Source of the DNA: Chlorocebus sabaeus
Lineage: Eukaryota; Chordata; Mammalia; Primates; Cercopithecidae
Assembly: GCF_047675955.1 (NCBI RefSeq)
Contig: NC_132927.1
Span: 62,167,702-62,231,701 of the forward strand
Length of the DNA stretch: 64,000 bases
Direction: 5' to 3'
Within the stretch, counting starts at the first letter, position 1; each line of letters opens with the position of its first letter. Below the pieces are notes generated by a model, which saw nothing but the letters and a program-made list of their open reading frames with translations, made no database searches and was not told where the DNA came from. Below, piece after piece: positions 1 to 11,215 of this stretch. A program made the translations under genes and the position numbers.

Positions 1-575
1 CAAATGCCTGGGAAGTCCCAAAGCAGAGCAATAAGTGTGAACAGGTTGGCAGGAAACAGAGATGGAGAGAGTGATTGTCATGTTAAGGAGCCAAGTTGGT
101 CTGATTTAGTAGGTAATCGATGGCCAAAGAAAATTTTAAGAGGTAAGTGACATAATCGGGATTACTGTTGAAAGGATCATTCTGTCATTCTGGAAGTGAT
201 ATGGAGAAAAATTTGAAAGGAACAACCAGTTAAAACGCAGCTGTAGTTGTCTGAAGAAGAAAAGATAAGAGTCTGATCTATGGCAGTTGCAATAGAGACA
301 AGGAGGATGCAAACTTTGGGAAAAACTTAGGAGGTGAAATACACGTCTTAGTAATGGATGGATATCGGGGCAGGTGAGTAGAGAATGTGGTCAAGATTCC
401 CTGCACTTTATCTTGGCTGCTACGTAGATTCAGTACTCAAAACAGAGACAGACCATAGAAAAGAAAACATCATTTCAGAGAGGAATTAATTAGTGCAGTG
501 TTGGACATGCTGAACTCAACATGTTGGAACATGAGCTGAAGTCTAGCAGGTATTTGGATACAAAAAATTCATAGC
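1..575 (-). mobile_element. L2 LINE fragment (3' portion), first part, cut by the window edge
   Basis: On the minus strand the sequence follows the L2 non-LTR retrotransposon 3' region. The block near 125-230 (aagtgacataat..., aaaggatcattctgtcattctgg) is the reverse of the L2 stretch that reads 'ccagagtgatccttttaaaa...gatcatgtcac'. The element continues after the Alu pair at 576-1044. It is strongly diverged, as expected for a family that stopped moving before the placental radiation, and has no coding capacity. The left boundary lies outside the window. Family assignment is from memory of the consensus. Confidence 0.6.
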
Positions 576-877
576 GGCTGGGTGCGGTGGCTCACGCCTG
601 TAATCCTAGCACTTTGGGAGGCAGAGGCAGGTGGATTATGAGGTCATGAGATCCAGACCATCCTGGCCACATGGTGAAATCCCCATCTCTACTAAAAATA
701 TAAAAATTATCCAGGCATGGTGGTATGTGCCTGTAATCTCAGCTACTTGGGAGGCTGAGGCAGGAGAATCACTTGAACTGAGGAGGCAGAGGTTGCAGTG
801 AGCTGAGATCATGCCACTGTACTCCAGCCTGGGTGACAGAGTGAGATTCTGTCTAAAAAAAAAAGAAAAAAAAAAAA
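576..877 (+). mobile_element. Alu element (AluS-like), full length
   Basis: A complete dimeric Alu begins ggctgggtgcggtggctcac and ends in an interrupted A tail. Both arms are present, with the 'actaaaaatataaaaatta' linker between them. It is flanked by a near-perfect repeat, AAAAATTCATAGC before (about 563-575) and AAAAAATCATAGC after (about 872-884). This marks it as a separate insertion into, or at the edge of, the Alu fragment that follows. The antisense reading frame over it is a typical Alu pseudo-ORF, not a gene. Confidence 0.93.
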
Positions 878-882
878 TCATA

Positions 883-1044
883 GCTGGGCGTGGTGGCACA
901 CGCCTGTAATCCCGGCTATTCAGGAGGCTGAGGCAGGAGAATCACTTGAACCTGGGAGGTGGAGGTTGCAGTAAGCCAAGATCGTGCCATTGTGCTACAG
1001 CCCAGGTGACAGAGAGAGACTCCATCCCAAAAAAAAAAAAAAAA
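883..1044 (+). mobile_element. Alu right-arm fragment (5'-truncated or monomeric)
   Basis: The sequence starts gctgggcgtggtggc, which lies just after the middle A-rich linker of Alu, and runs through the right arm to a 16-17 base A tail at about 1029-1044. The left arm is missing. The upstream complete Alu shares its first bases through the target duplication, so this fragment was already present when the other Alu arrived. The line cacttgaacctgggaggtggaggttgcag is AluS-like. Confidence 0.88.
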
Positions 1045-1535
1045 TTGAAATCAAAGATTATGGTTTAACTATAGAGGGAGATTTACAAATCATCAGTGTA
1101 AGTTTCTTTCAGAAACCATAAGGGTGCTGAGGTGACTTGAAAGAGTTGGCAGAGTGAGAAGAGCCATAGGCTAAGCGTAGAAATCTAAGGAACCACCACA
1201 ATTACATGGTGGGCAGGGGAGGAGGTTCACATGAAGACAGAGTGCTGGTGGGGGTGGAGGTAAGAAAATTGAGAGCTTTAAAGAAACAAATGTACTGATA
1301 AATGAAGCAGAGAGTAGATCCATGTAAGAGTGTGGCTGAAAAATAGCCACTGCATGAGACAGTTTAGATGCTGTTGCTGACTTTAGTGACTCAAGTACTT
1401 TGCTGCAGCTTTAGGGGCAGAAGCCAGTTAAAGGTAGAAAGGGAGGACATGATTAAGTAGAATGGAGTAAAGTCTTTCAGATAGTTTGCAGAAAAAAGAT
1501 TGAGAAATGCAGAGATTAATTAGAAGGAGATAAGG
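1045..1535 (-). mobile_element. L2 LINE fragment, reverse-transcriptase part (continues 1-575)
   Basis: Read on the minus strand this is the L2 ORF2 reverse-transcriptase region. Bases 1089-1100 read tacactgatgat on the minus strand, giving Tyr-Thr-Asp-Asp at the position of the catalytic YADD box of CR1/L2-type enzymes. Blocks around 1370-1450 match the reversed L2 segment with 'tttagtgac...gtggtgggggcagaagcc'. There are no long open frames, so it is a dead remnant. Together with 1-575 it is one element interrupted by Alus. Confidence 0.6.
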
Positions 1536-1549
1536 AATCTAGTTATGTT

Positions 1550-1671
1550 ATTATTATTTTTTTTAGAGATGGGTTCTCTCTATGTTGTCCAGGCTGGTTT
1601 CAAACTCCTGTACTCAAGTGATCCTCTTGTCTTGGCCTCTCGAAGTGCCCAGATTATAGATGTGAGCCCCA
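1550..1671 (-). mobile_element. Old Alu left-arm or FLAM-type fragment
   Basis: The reverse complement reads as a single Alu left arm, from ggctcacatctataatc through the 'agtttgaaaccagcctgg' block to a short A-rich tail (T run at 1554-1564 on the plus strand). No right arm follows. Divergence from Alu consensus is high, which fits a FLAM monomer or an AluJ half. Confidence 0.75.
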
Positions 1672-1957
1672 AGTTTTATTATTCTTTATCTTGTTATTTT
1701 AAACTTAGTATCAGGGAACATGAGGGTGTTTCAGAAAATGAAAGGAAGTCATGAATCAGAATTGTGTGAGAATCTAAAATTACAGGAAAGATCATTGGAA
1801 AGGCTGAAGAAATAGTCATCAAATGCTGTGACTGTGGTCATTGTTATCAGTACCCAGATCTTTTTTCCATCATGGTCCTCATCAATCTCTTTTTACATAA
1901 GACTAACTTCACTCGTGAACATTACCTGTCTAGGACTCTGTAAGAATTTGAATTTGC

Positions 1958-2274
1958 GGGCCCAGCACCATGGCTCACGCCTGTAATTCCAGCACTTTGG
2001 GAGGCTGAGGCAGGCAGATCACAAGGTCAGGAGATCGAGCCCATCCTCGCTAACACGGTGAAATCCCATCTCTACCAAAAATACAAAAAAATTAGCCAGG
2101 CGTGGTGGCGGGAGCCTGTAGTCCCAGCTACTCTGGAGGTTGAGGCAGGAGAATGGCATGAACCTGGGAGGCGGATCTTGCAGTGAGCTGAGATCGCGCC
2201 ACTGCACACTCCAGTCTGGGTGACAGAGCAAGACTCTGTCTCAAAAAAATAAAATAAAATAATAAAGTAATAAT
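1958..2274 (+). mobile_element. AluY-type element with perfect 13-bp target-site duplication
   Basis: A full Alu carries Y-type diagnostics in the right arm: ggcgggagcctgtagtccc, gagaatggcatgaacctggg and ggaggcggatcttgcag. It has an AAAATAAAATAATAA-type tail. The flanks repeat AATTTGAATTTGC exactly, at 1945-1957 and 2275-2287. The intact duplication and low divergence make this among the youngest insertions in the window. Confidence 0.93.
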
Positions 2275-2339
2275 AATTTGAATTTGCTGACTTTTCTCAG
2301 AATCATATTACAAAGTATAATGATAATAATATGGACAAC

Positions 2340-2585
2340 ACATAAAATCAATTGAGTACATCCTATGGCCCAAACACCGTGTACATGTTTTATACATTGT
2401 CTATAATTGGGAAACAAGTATTCAAATCAGAAAGTATTTACCTAACTTACAGAACGGAAACTGAGGCTCAGAGTGGTGTCAATAAATTGTCTTAGGCAAC
2501 ACTGAATAAATACCTAACGGGGATTTAAACCTAGCTCTGTCTGAACCCCAAGTCTATATTCTTTACACTAGATCAGCCTGACCCC
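2340..2585 (-). mobile_element. MIR SINE fragment
   Basis: The stretch with ggaaactgaggctcagag, a 'cttaggcaacactgaata' block and gggatttaaacctagctctgtctgaacccc is the reverse complement of the MIR core and its tRNA-related 5' half. MIR is an ancient mammalian tRNA-derived SINE. Edges are soft. Confidence 0.8.
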
Positions 2586-3639
2586 CATAATATTTATATT
2601 TAAATTTGTATGTCATCTCATAAAGATCTGAGAGCGACCAGTCCCTTTCTGAGCTTTTGAAGGAGACAGAGCTGGGTGTATGCAATGCATCTGTTTTTAT
2701 GTCCTGAGAGTGAAGAGTAAGCGATCTATAACACTAATTGTCCCTTGGTGTACTAAAGCAGATTCAACTCCAATAAATCAAAGAACAGTTTCTCTGTCCC
2801 TTCAAACCATCCAAAGGGAAGTATTTGATGCATGTCTTTTGTGAGCATTCCTTATTTCTAGTTATTAAAGAGAAAGACAGAAAGATTGGCCATTTGAGGT
2901 GTCTCTCTAACAAAGGACGCTACTAGCCTTAAGATGTAATAAAGCATTGTATTACATTTATGGCCTTAGTTTATTTGAGTTTAGCTTGGCTGAATTTTAG
3001 CTAATATACTTTGCAAACAATCTGTATTTTAAGTAAGTACCTTTTAAATTTCACTGCGCCTGTTTTATGGAGGCAATTGGAAGAGCAAAAGGAGGACTGT
3101 GTATATATGAATCATGTCATTAGAGAGAGATTGTTTTCTGACATAGGGAAATTGTACATACCAAAATGAATGGACCTCCCTTGAGGGCTACAGACATGTT
3201 TTACCAATGATGCTCTTGGGAAAATTCATGGGGCCAAATGCACTTTTCCTGAGAAAGAAAATACTCTTTAGGGGATCCAAGCTGGATATAAATATTGACC
3301 ATTCTCCTTGAGCAGCAGATAATAGCACTCCAAATACAGCTCAACTCCAAGGTATGACAAGCGTGTGTGGTTGAACATCCATGGTCCTTATGACTCTAGT
3401 TTGAGAGATTATTTCAGCTGCAACCTTTCCAGTTCTCTTTTGGAACATGTTTATTGATTTTAAAAGAATGGAAGTTGCCTAGTGAGATTATTGTTCAGCT
3501 GTGGTCATTCTATTCCTTAAAAAATAAAAGCATAATTTTATATCATGCCTTGATACTTTAAATGAAAGAACGCACTAAGAAACCTTGTCTGGTCTTACCC
3601 TTGTCTGACACATACTTGGACTGTATGGACATTTTAATT
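2586..3639. other. Unassigned single-copy-like sequence
   Basis: AT-rich sequence with no repeat family, RNA gene or sustained open frame that I recognise. It contains one isolated p53-type decamer (GAACATGTTT at 3443-3452), which is not meaningful alone. Confidence 0.5.
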
Positions 3640-3865
3640 TTCCTTTAATTTATTCATTTAACAAATATTTGGTGCCTATGCTGTGTTAGCCCCTTAATAT
3701 ACCTTGCCAAATCAAATAGATTGAGATCCTTTCCTTGTGAATATGGCATTTTTGTTGGGAATAAAGTTTAAACAGACAATCATTGCCATACATGTGACAT
3801 TAAAATTTTAATCAGTGCAGTGACAAACAGGAGACCAGGAGAAGGTGTAATGGGAGAGAGATAAT
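3640..3865 (-). mobile_element. L2 3' end fragment
   Basis: The segment starts tttatttattcatttaacaa and continues atatttggtgcctatgctg. This is the reverse of the L2 terminus that ends in 'caataaatatttgttgaatgaat'. The following 'gacaatcattgc...cagtgcagtgacaaacaggag' fits the L2 3' untranslated region. Highly diverged. Confidence 0.5.
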
Positions 3866-4359
3866 TTACATTAACCCATTTCTAGTTTAGGAAAAAAAAA
3901 ATCACAGCTTGTTGCCAGAAGTGATTTAATTTTACATAAACACGTTCTTTGAGCTGAAGCGAATCTGACTGATTTTCAGTGTGAAAATAAAATATAAAAA
4001 CTGTTCGTGGAGTTATTTCTAAATAGAACTAACATCAGAATCATCTATTTTGGAAAAATCGGGTTCATCAAATAAATCTTTGTCCAAAAATTGTTCAAAA
4101 AAGATGTGAATATCATGGGTAGGAATGTCATCTTTGCTAGGATTCAAAATTTTCACTGATCGAGAATTACTATATTTTGTAAATGGAAATACAACCACTA
4201 AAACAGAAAATTGTAAATAGAATGATATCTTTTCTTTCCAAAGTCGATATACTAGACTGACGTGAAAATAATAATAGTAAAAGCAAGACAGTTCCTGACA
4301 AAGTTACCTCGGGGTAAACGCGGCAGCTACGAGCGCCTCTGGTGAGTATTCTCTGGGTG

Positions 4360-4455
4360 ATCCGGAAAAAAGGGGTTAAAAAAGACCTCCTTGAGGAATG
4401 TGATATTTGGACTAAGACCTGACACAGGAAGTTACCCAGGTCAGCAGTAACAGTG
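4360..4455 (-). mobile_element. Possible L2 3' fragment
   Basis: The line aagacctccttgaggaatgt followed by gatatttggactaagacctg resembles the reversed L2 segment 'aggtctcagctcaaatgtcac'. It may be the distal part of the copy at 3640-3865, which would mean that copy has been split or has decayed in between. Only about 100 bases support it. Confidence 0.38.
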
Positions 4456-4589
4456 ACAATTTCCTGTGCTCTGTGACACAAAGCTCAGGAGAATCACTTT
4501 TTTAGAGAAATGAGGCTACATGTTTTGCGGTATTCTTGTCTATGCTTGAGGGAAATGTGTGCAAGATGGAAAAAAATTCACTGAAGATA

Positions 4590-4745
4590 CTACAATATGC
4601 TCGACACTTCCCATTCACCATTTCCTTTATTCCGCACCACAAGCCACTAATGATGGTGTAAGCACTCCCATTTTAAAAACAAGAAAGCTGAGGTTCTGAT
4701 TACCTAAGATAATATCTTCAAAAGCCTGTCGCTGGGATACGAACA
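4590..4745 (-). mobile_element. Probable MIR fragment
   Basis: The order 'cccattttaaaaacaagaaagctgaggtt' then 'gctgggatacgaaca' reproduces the reversed MIR pattern (ccccattttacag...gaggaaactgagg...gctgggattcgaacc). It is decayed. The 115-codon minus-strand frame crossing it (4627-4974) has no recognisable domain. Confidence 0.45.
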
Positions 4746-6382
4746 AGTTATTTCCCTCATCAGCATTGTCCAAAATATATTCTGCTAAGACTTGGGTCCA
4801 TGAGATGTCAGATCTCATGTTATACATAGACAGAAACACACACAAGTCAGTCATACATACATTTGGATATACATAAACACTTGGCTTTTCTTTATTAAAT
4901 ACCCTGGGCAATGTGAAGGTGAGCAATGCTAACCCAGCGTGCAGTGCAAACTGATATTTACTGAGAATCTCCAAGAAGAATGCTGAGACATTAGAGGGTC
5001 GATAAACAATACTCCACTTGCCATCTGAGTTAAAAACTAATCAAAATATAGACATAAGAGACAGAGAGAAGGGAATGGAAATATCAAAGTTGGTACCTAA
5101 AGAGCTGAATTGGAGAACCTGGCTTTAGAGTTATAGCTTCCCGGGCCTTGCTGCTAGTACGCCTTAGAATTAGGCAGACTTATTCAGCCAGTCCCTGGCC
5201 AGGTTGGGCAACCAGTGAAGCTGGTCTGTGTGGAGAGAGATACCTGAGTGGATCCTCCTGCAAATATGCAGATAGGGAATTAGGAGAGAAAAAAATGGTT
5301 ACATTGAGCATCATGAGCTCTAACCAGTAATTATTTTCCAGGAGACTGAGGCAGCAGAGAGGAGCTAGGAGTATTTTTTTTTTTTTTGATAGAAATTCCC
5401 CTACATGACATCAAGAAAGTAAAGAGAAAGGAGTTTCTCTACTTGCAAGAAGCAGCTTGTGTGCTTCTGATTCTCGATGATGCTATTCTCATTTGAAGAC
5501 TACTTTGCAGTCCTGGCTGGAGAATCAAGCAGTCTGGGCCCAGTGACTGTACTGACATCTCTGATGGGCTCTTTGGTTGTCTCCTGTGGTCCTTTCCCCA
5601 TAGATTTCCATACTTTTAATCTGATCTTTTTGAAAGTGGTGATGAAAACCTTGGCAGAAATAAGAAGAAAGGATCATTTTGTAGCACAGGTTACTAAATT
5701 ATTGCACATCCATTTTCTCTAGGAAATTTAATTAATTATTGAGTAAACATGGCTTTCTATTGATTCTATGTTGATTACTTTCGAATATGAAAAATGGAGC
5801 CAAGCCATAATGTTATTTGAGCACAGCAGATTGGGGGCTGGACTGCAGAACAAATCAAATAAAGGATATTGACATTTCTGTAGAAGGAGGGTGTCTGTCT
5901 CCATGTGAAAGAGGCTATCTTTCTATAATCTCAAAAATAAACAAATTGGGCCAGGAAGGAAAAGTCATATTAGAAAAAGGTTTGGATTACGTAGAGGACT
6001 TCATTAGTCATCGATCTTCCCTGTGATAGTGCAGTACACTTAAACATTATTAAAGTCTATTTACCATAAATGACTACTTGGAACCAGCACTAAATCCTCT
6101 ATAGAACCTCTGATTTTCAAATTAAAGGAAGGAGCTAGTAATAAGAAAATTTTGCCATTATGCAGATTAAACATGCTCCTTCAGAAGTTCATTCTGTGCA
6201 GCGTCTTCCTACCAGGAATCTCTGCCCCTGTGTGTAAGGAAGCCTTATAGCATCAAAATGAGAACAAGAGGAAAACTTGCATCATCAAACTTAACAGTAA
6301 TTCAAAATGAGTGGCTTCCATGCAATAAACATTTTAGAGCTTGTCTTGGTGAACTTTGCCTAGAACATGGCATTCATCTCTT
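4746..6382. other. Unassigned sequence
   Basis: No family recognised. It contains a T homopolymer near 5375-5388 without flanking duplication. Small frames such as 5477-5722 and 5817-6026 show no motif, domain or gene-like context. Confidence 0.5.
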
Positions 6383-6391
6383 GAAAGACAA

Positions 6392-6822
6392 ATGCCCATC
6401 AATGGTAGACTGGATAAAGAAAATGTGGCACATATGTACCATGGAATACTATGCAGCCATAATAAAGGATGAGTTCATGTCCTTTGCAGGGATGTGGATG
6501 AAGCTGAAAACCATCATTATCAGCAAACTATCACAAGAACAGAAAACCAAACACCACATGTTCTCACTCATAAGTGAGAGTTGAACAATGAGAACACATG
6601 GAAACTGAGAGAAGAATATCACACACTGGGGCCTGTGGGGGATGGGGGGCTAGGGGAGGGATAGCATTAGGAGAAATACCAATATAGGTGATAGGTTGAT
6701 GGGTGCAGCAAACCACCATGGCACGTGTACACCTATGTAATAAACCTGCATGTTCTGCACATGTATCACAAAACTTGAAGTACAATAATAATAATAATAA
6801 ATGTATAAAGACCAAAAAAAAA
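6392..6822 (+). mobile_element. L1 3' end, 5'-truncated primate L1 (older L1PA or L1PB type)
   Basis: The sequence enters L1 in the last part of ORF2 (gactggataaagaaaatgtg, then ccatggaatactatgcagcc). It passes the ORF2 stop and continues through the 3' untranslated region (gggagggatagcattaggag, gcacgtgtacacctatgtaa) to an AATAATAAT tail. The 9-base GAAAGACAA flanks it at 6383-6391 and 6823-6831, a plausible target-site duplication. The plus-strand frame at 6258-6584 is a chance fusion of flank with the ORF2 C terminus. The piece is about 430 bases long and non-functional. Confidence 0.88.
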
Positions 6823-6831
6823 GAAAGACAA

Positions 6832-8973
6832 CATCTTGTTGACTTATGAAGACTTAACCTAAAAATTGAGGCAAAAGAACATCATAAGACTCTCATAGAA
6901 ACAGATGCTGAGTGTTTAGTTATACATCAAGCAAAAATGTATGAATTAATTTTTAGTGAAGAGATTGGCAACTTCATTTTCTCCTTTATTAAAATCGAAC
7001 TGTCAGAAAAAGTCTGCAATGTTCATGCTGGAATGTTCAATAGACTTACTTCCCAAGGATTATTGCTGAAACTTCATGGTTCATGTAAAATGAGGGGGGA
7101 CTTTAAGAATTAAGGTAATACTTCTCCAGCTAAAATATGCTTTATACCAAAGGATAGTAAATTTTTATATACATAAGTAAATTTTTCTATACATTTTTCA
7201 CAAACATAGGATTTTCAGGTTGAATATGGAAGAATTGCTGTAAAACTTGAAACATGATTTGGAGTGAATGACAAGTGAACTCTAAGCTGTGTAATATTTA
7301 AAAGGTACTGCTTATTTGGAACCAGAACCAAGGAAGTCTCCTTCTCTAAGAATTTTACTGTTTTTTTAAATGTAATAGTAACACATCAATATATGCATCA
7401 AATAATTTTATTGACACTACATAGACATGAAATATAATAAATTTAATACCAAACATAATAATGAAATTAGATTTTAATGATTCTTAATAATTTAACATGT
7501 ATAGATTCATATTGCTACTATCCTCCTTTAATATGCTTTTATTCACTCATTTTCCAACCTTTTGTTTATTGTTAGGTTTGCATTTTTCTTTGTAATGAGT
7601 GGAACATGCTTCTATGGCTTTAATATCTTTAATGCAGACCAGAGTTCCAAGATCTACTTTTCTTGAGAGATTCAGAGCTCGTTAATTCTTCTGTTGCATG
7701 TAACTTTGTAATGCATTTGGTTAGAGTGACCTTTGGCAATTCAAAACCCAATGTATTCTCTCTTCTTATTTTTAGTCTGCCTTCCATTTTTCTAAAGAAA
7801 TGGAATGGATCTGAATTTTCTAGAATATTTATGTCTAAGAGCATAATTCCCCGTTGCTTTTTTTGAGGCTTATTATTCTGGACCAGTGAGAAACGATTCC
7901 TGCAGACAACTCCATGCAATGGAAGATTGGTAACAAGTCACTGATAGACAGTTTTTCACATGGCCTGGTTCCTTTCAACCTGCCAGGGGCACCAGGATCA
8001 TTCCTATGAGCGTGTCAACAGATACATTCACCTATTGATTTATGATGTCACCAATACCTAAACCAACATTCCGTAAAATATTTGAAGTAAGTGAAGGTTA
8101 TATATTGCTGATTTGTTTTTAAATATGGATTTGTGTATGTCTGAAGAAAAAATTAAAACATAATTATTCAGACATAGAATACTTAGAGTTCACGAATGAA
8201 AATGGTTGCTATTTTAAGAGTGAAACATATCATTTAATAATTAAGGAGATTTAACTTTAACCAAGATCACTCATAGACTAATTTACGAATTACCTGACAT
8301 GTACCTGTGTTAAGTCAAATGAATAGTTTGATAGGGTTTTAAAATTAGTAGTATAATTAATATATGGTAAAGTCTACAGGTGTGTTCTTTCATGGTGACT
8401 AGCAAAGGGTTGACTAGGGTAAAGTAACCCTTAGTTACCTAACTGACTCCACATACTTCAGGTTACAGAAGAACTAGGGCAATGGCTTCTTATTCTTGAA
8501 ACTAGTCAATGCACTGAAATTTTGGCTTCATAAAAGCCAGTGTCTTTACCATTATTTACTAAAATGAAAGATACAATTATGAAGATTGACCACTCGTAAC
8601 CCTTACAATATACTTCTTTGTTCAATCACAGAGTAGCTGGAAAACAACTGAGTCTATGGCATAAATAGCTCCTATCAGCTAGGACAACACAGGGCCAGGC
8701 TCAGTGTCCCAGCAGACATGGGCTTCTGAATTGTTTTGCATCATTTAGAAGGTTACTTAATTTCATAGTAATAGAGAATGAATCTGGATGACAATGGAAA
8801 CATTACCTAGATTCTTTAGGCCTCTAATCTCTCATCTGTGATTTTGAAATAATAAATATAGACTTCTATTGGCTTCCTCTTTTTAACAAAATTTTGAGTG
8901 TAAAATTTTAAAAGATTGAACTGAATGCATGTAATGAGAATTAAAAGTGCCATAAAAAGCATGTTATTAATTA
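6832..8973. other. Unassigned sequence
   Basis: About 2 kb of AT-rich DNA in which I recognise no repeat family, RNA gene or conserved coding frame. The overlapping opposite-strand frames at 7629-7919 and 7663-7866 are not gene-like. Confidence 0.5.
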
Positions 8974-9336
8974 TGATATGGTTAGGCTTTGTGTCTGCAC
9001 CCAATCTCATCTTGACTTTTAATCCCCAGGTGTTGAGGAAGAGACCTGGTGGGAGGTGATTGGATCATGGGGGCAGTTTCCCCCAGGCTGTTCTCATGAT
9101 AGTGAGTGACTTCTTATGAGATCGAATGGTTTTAAAATGGCAGTTTCCCTTGGGTTTTTAACACTCTTTCTCATCTGCTGCCATGTAAGACGTACCTGCT
9201 TTCCCTTCCTCCATGAATGTAAGTTTCCTGAGGCCTCCCCAATCATACAGAACTGTGAGTCAATGAAGTCGCTTTTCTTTATAAATTACCCAGTCTCTGG
9301 CAGTTATTTATAGCAATCTGAGAATGGACTAATACA
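8974..9336 (+). mobile_element. MaLR solo LTR (MST/MLT1 type)
   Basis: It begins TGATATGGTTAGGCTTTGTG and follows the MaLR LTR order: ggtgggaggtgattggatcatggggg, a 'gatagtgagtgac' block, the ccatgtaagacg block, gtttcctgaggcctccccaatcat, and the end agaatggactaataca. Internal ERVL-MaLR sequence is absent, so it is a solo LTR. Target duplication is unclear: AATTA precedes it at 8969-8973 and also occurs at 9336-9340 if the final A is shared. Confidence 0.87.
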
Positions 9337-9524
9337 ATTATTAAATTAGTATTAGCAGTTTACAAATAATCTTGCAAGACACCATTAGTAGATGCCAGCT
9401 TTCAATTCCAGGGAAGAGAACAGACCTTACTATTTTAATATGTTCATGATAATCACTACTAATGCTTGAATTTGTTGTTAATTCAATAGGATGCATGACA
9501 GAAAAAAATATATATATCTTTTAC

Positions 9525-10033
9525 TTATGACCACATTATGCATAAGCATCAACAGATCTGTAAAGCAACGGTGCCACTGGTAGAGTAGTATAAATAAGGA
9601 ATATGTATCTTTTTGTTTCTGGAAAAGTGGGCTAACTTCCAGGCTTCACTGTCTCAATAAATCATTACATCCTTGAAAATTAAAAAAAAAAAAAAAAAGT
9701 AGAAACCCAGACTATTTAGAACTCAAAGCTAGTTAGTGAAGGTGACCATTTTAAAACTATATTTTATTCTTCTCCTTTACTTGGGTGGGTCAGGGAAGTA
9801 TTTGAGCTGCAGTGCTGGCATTTAGCTGTAGTTACAATGAATTGCGGCCATGATTGCAATTGTTTTGTGATGCCTGTGGTGTCATTACCAAGATGCGATT
9901 ACCAATTGCTATATGAAATTAGTTATGCATGAAATGAATAGGAAGCATAAATACTAGGAGGGAGAGTCTGAGCACAGACTTCATCCTCATTGTCTTCCAG
10001 ATCCACTGATGCTTATGCATAATGTGGTCATAA
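9525..10033. repeat. Long inverted repeat, 27-bp perfect arms about 455 bp apart
   Basis: The arm at 9525-9551 (ttatgaccacattatgcata, continuing agcatca) is the exact reverse complement of 10007-10033. Pairing extends inward with three mismatches to 9560 and 9998. The spacer contains AATAAA at about 9655 followed by an A run at about 9681-9698, but no gene I recognise. This could be the terminal inverted repeats of a non-autonomous DNA transposon or a local inverted duplication. The arm matches no family end that I know. Confidence 0.75.
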
Positions 10034-10979
10034 AACTTTAATTTATTTCAGAGTCCTAGGACTAGAAGGGATCTTTAAAGGTCATTTAGGACAGCCCTCT
10101 GTTTCCAGGCCCTTGAGCAAACCTAAAAGGATAATGAATGAACCCTTTTCCCAAGACCAGATTAAAAATCTTCTAATAATTATAAGTGAAAATGAGTTAA
10201 GTTGTAAATGTAAGAGGAATTTCTACCAAGTAATGCTGCACTGCATTCATTGGCCAATGAGTATAATATTTTTATATATACTATACATCAAATTAATGTA
10301 CAGATATATTTAACTGACTTTCAAAAATTTTAATGTTAGAACATGATTTTGGTGCAAAACTTTAAAAAATTAACTGTCATTGTAAGTGATGCTTCCTTTT
10401 AAGGAATGACATGTTCTTAAAAATTTTGTGTTAATTAAGTTTTCTCAATGGAGAAATGGAGAAGTTTAAATGTTTAAAAGGAACATATTACACACACATA
10501 CATACACACACAAAATACTGTAATGCAGTAAATAGATCTGAAAAGTGAAGGCAGTTCAATACACTTTTAAAAATTAAATTTTTAGGTATAGAATTTTTTG
10601 AGAAGTAAGATGTACCTGAAGATTTTTCTACGATAAAATAATATTACTAGTATTTCATTCAGAATTAAAAAAAAGATTTTTAGATACATTTTGATAACTC
10701 CTAAGTTAATAGTATCTGCAATTAATTGTCTCTAAAAGTATATCTTTATTATTAACCCATTTCTCCTTTCTGGATACTAATCATGAAATCCAATTTTCTT
10801 TGCCAAGGTTAATAGCTTGGTATGAAAAAAGTAATCATGTTCATTTTTCGTTTCCTGTGTCACAAAGGTTAACAGGAAAGGGAGTAGGAACTTTGTGAAG
10901 CCCAGCTGTAAAATGGTGTCCAGTAAAGTCTAGAGCCTTTGAAGTTAAATGATGTTGCTTTTCTCTGCTATGGAGACTG
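10034..10979. other. Unassigned AT-rich sequence with short CA/TACA tract
   Basis: No family recognised. A short impure (CA)n/(TACA)n tract lies at about 10490-10513. Nothing else stands out. Confidence 0.5.
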
Positions 10980-11215
10980 TTTTAGCGTGATGGAGCAAAC
11001 ATTGGATTACTGTGACTCGATGGCCTATTTTTCTGTTTCAGAAATGCCAATGAACTTTGGTAGGTTACATTTTCTCTTTTGATCTCAGTTTTCTCTCTGT
11101 AAAATGAGGACATAACTCTCTATTTGTTGTTGTTGTTGTAAGGAATAAATAAAAATCACTTTTTCTTTTAGCAAATTGCTAGACACACAATAGATGTACT
11201 GGAAATGTTAGTTCA
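10980..11215 (+). mobile_element. Probable MIR, plus strand
   Basis: The line gatctcagttttctctctgt aaaatgaggacataac matches the MIR core 'cctcagtttcctcatctgtaaaatgggg'. It is followed by a (TTG)n expansion where MIR has 'gggttgttgtgagg', and then 'aattgctagacacacaatag' at the 3' side. Diverged. Confidence 0.6.

Noticed and set aside
3443..3452. p53-type decamer GAACATGTTT
   Set aside because: Only one half site with no partner within a few bases; expected by chance.
4331..4346. CTCF-like sequence GAGCGCCTCTGGTGAG (reverse orientation)
   Set aside because: One core base is missing compared with the CTCF consensus, so the spacing is wrong; much weaker than the site at 38347.
4627..4974. 115-codon minus-strand frame
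   Set aside because: Overlaps a probable MIR, shows no motif, and has no promoter or splice context that I can support.
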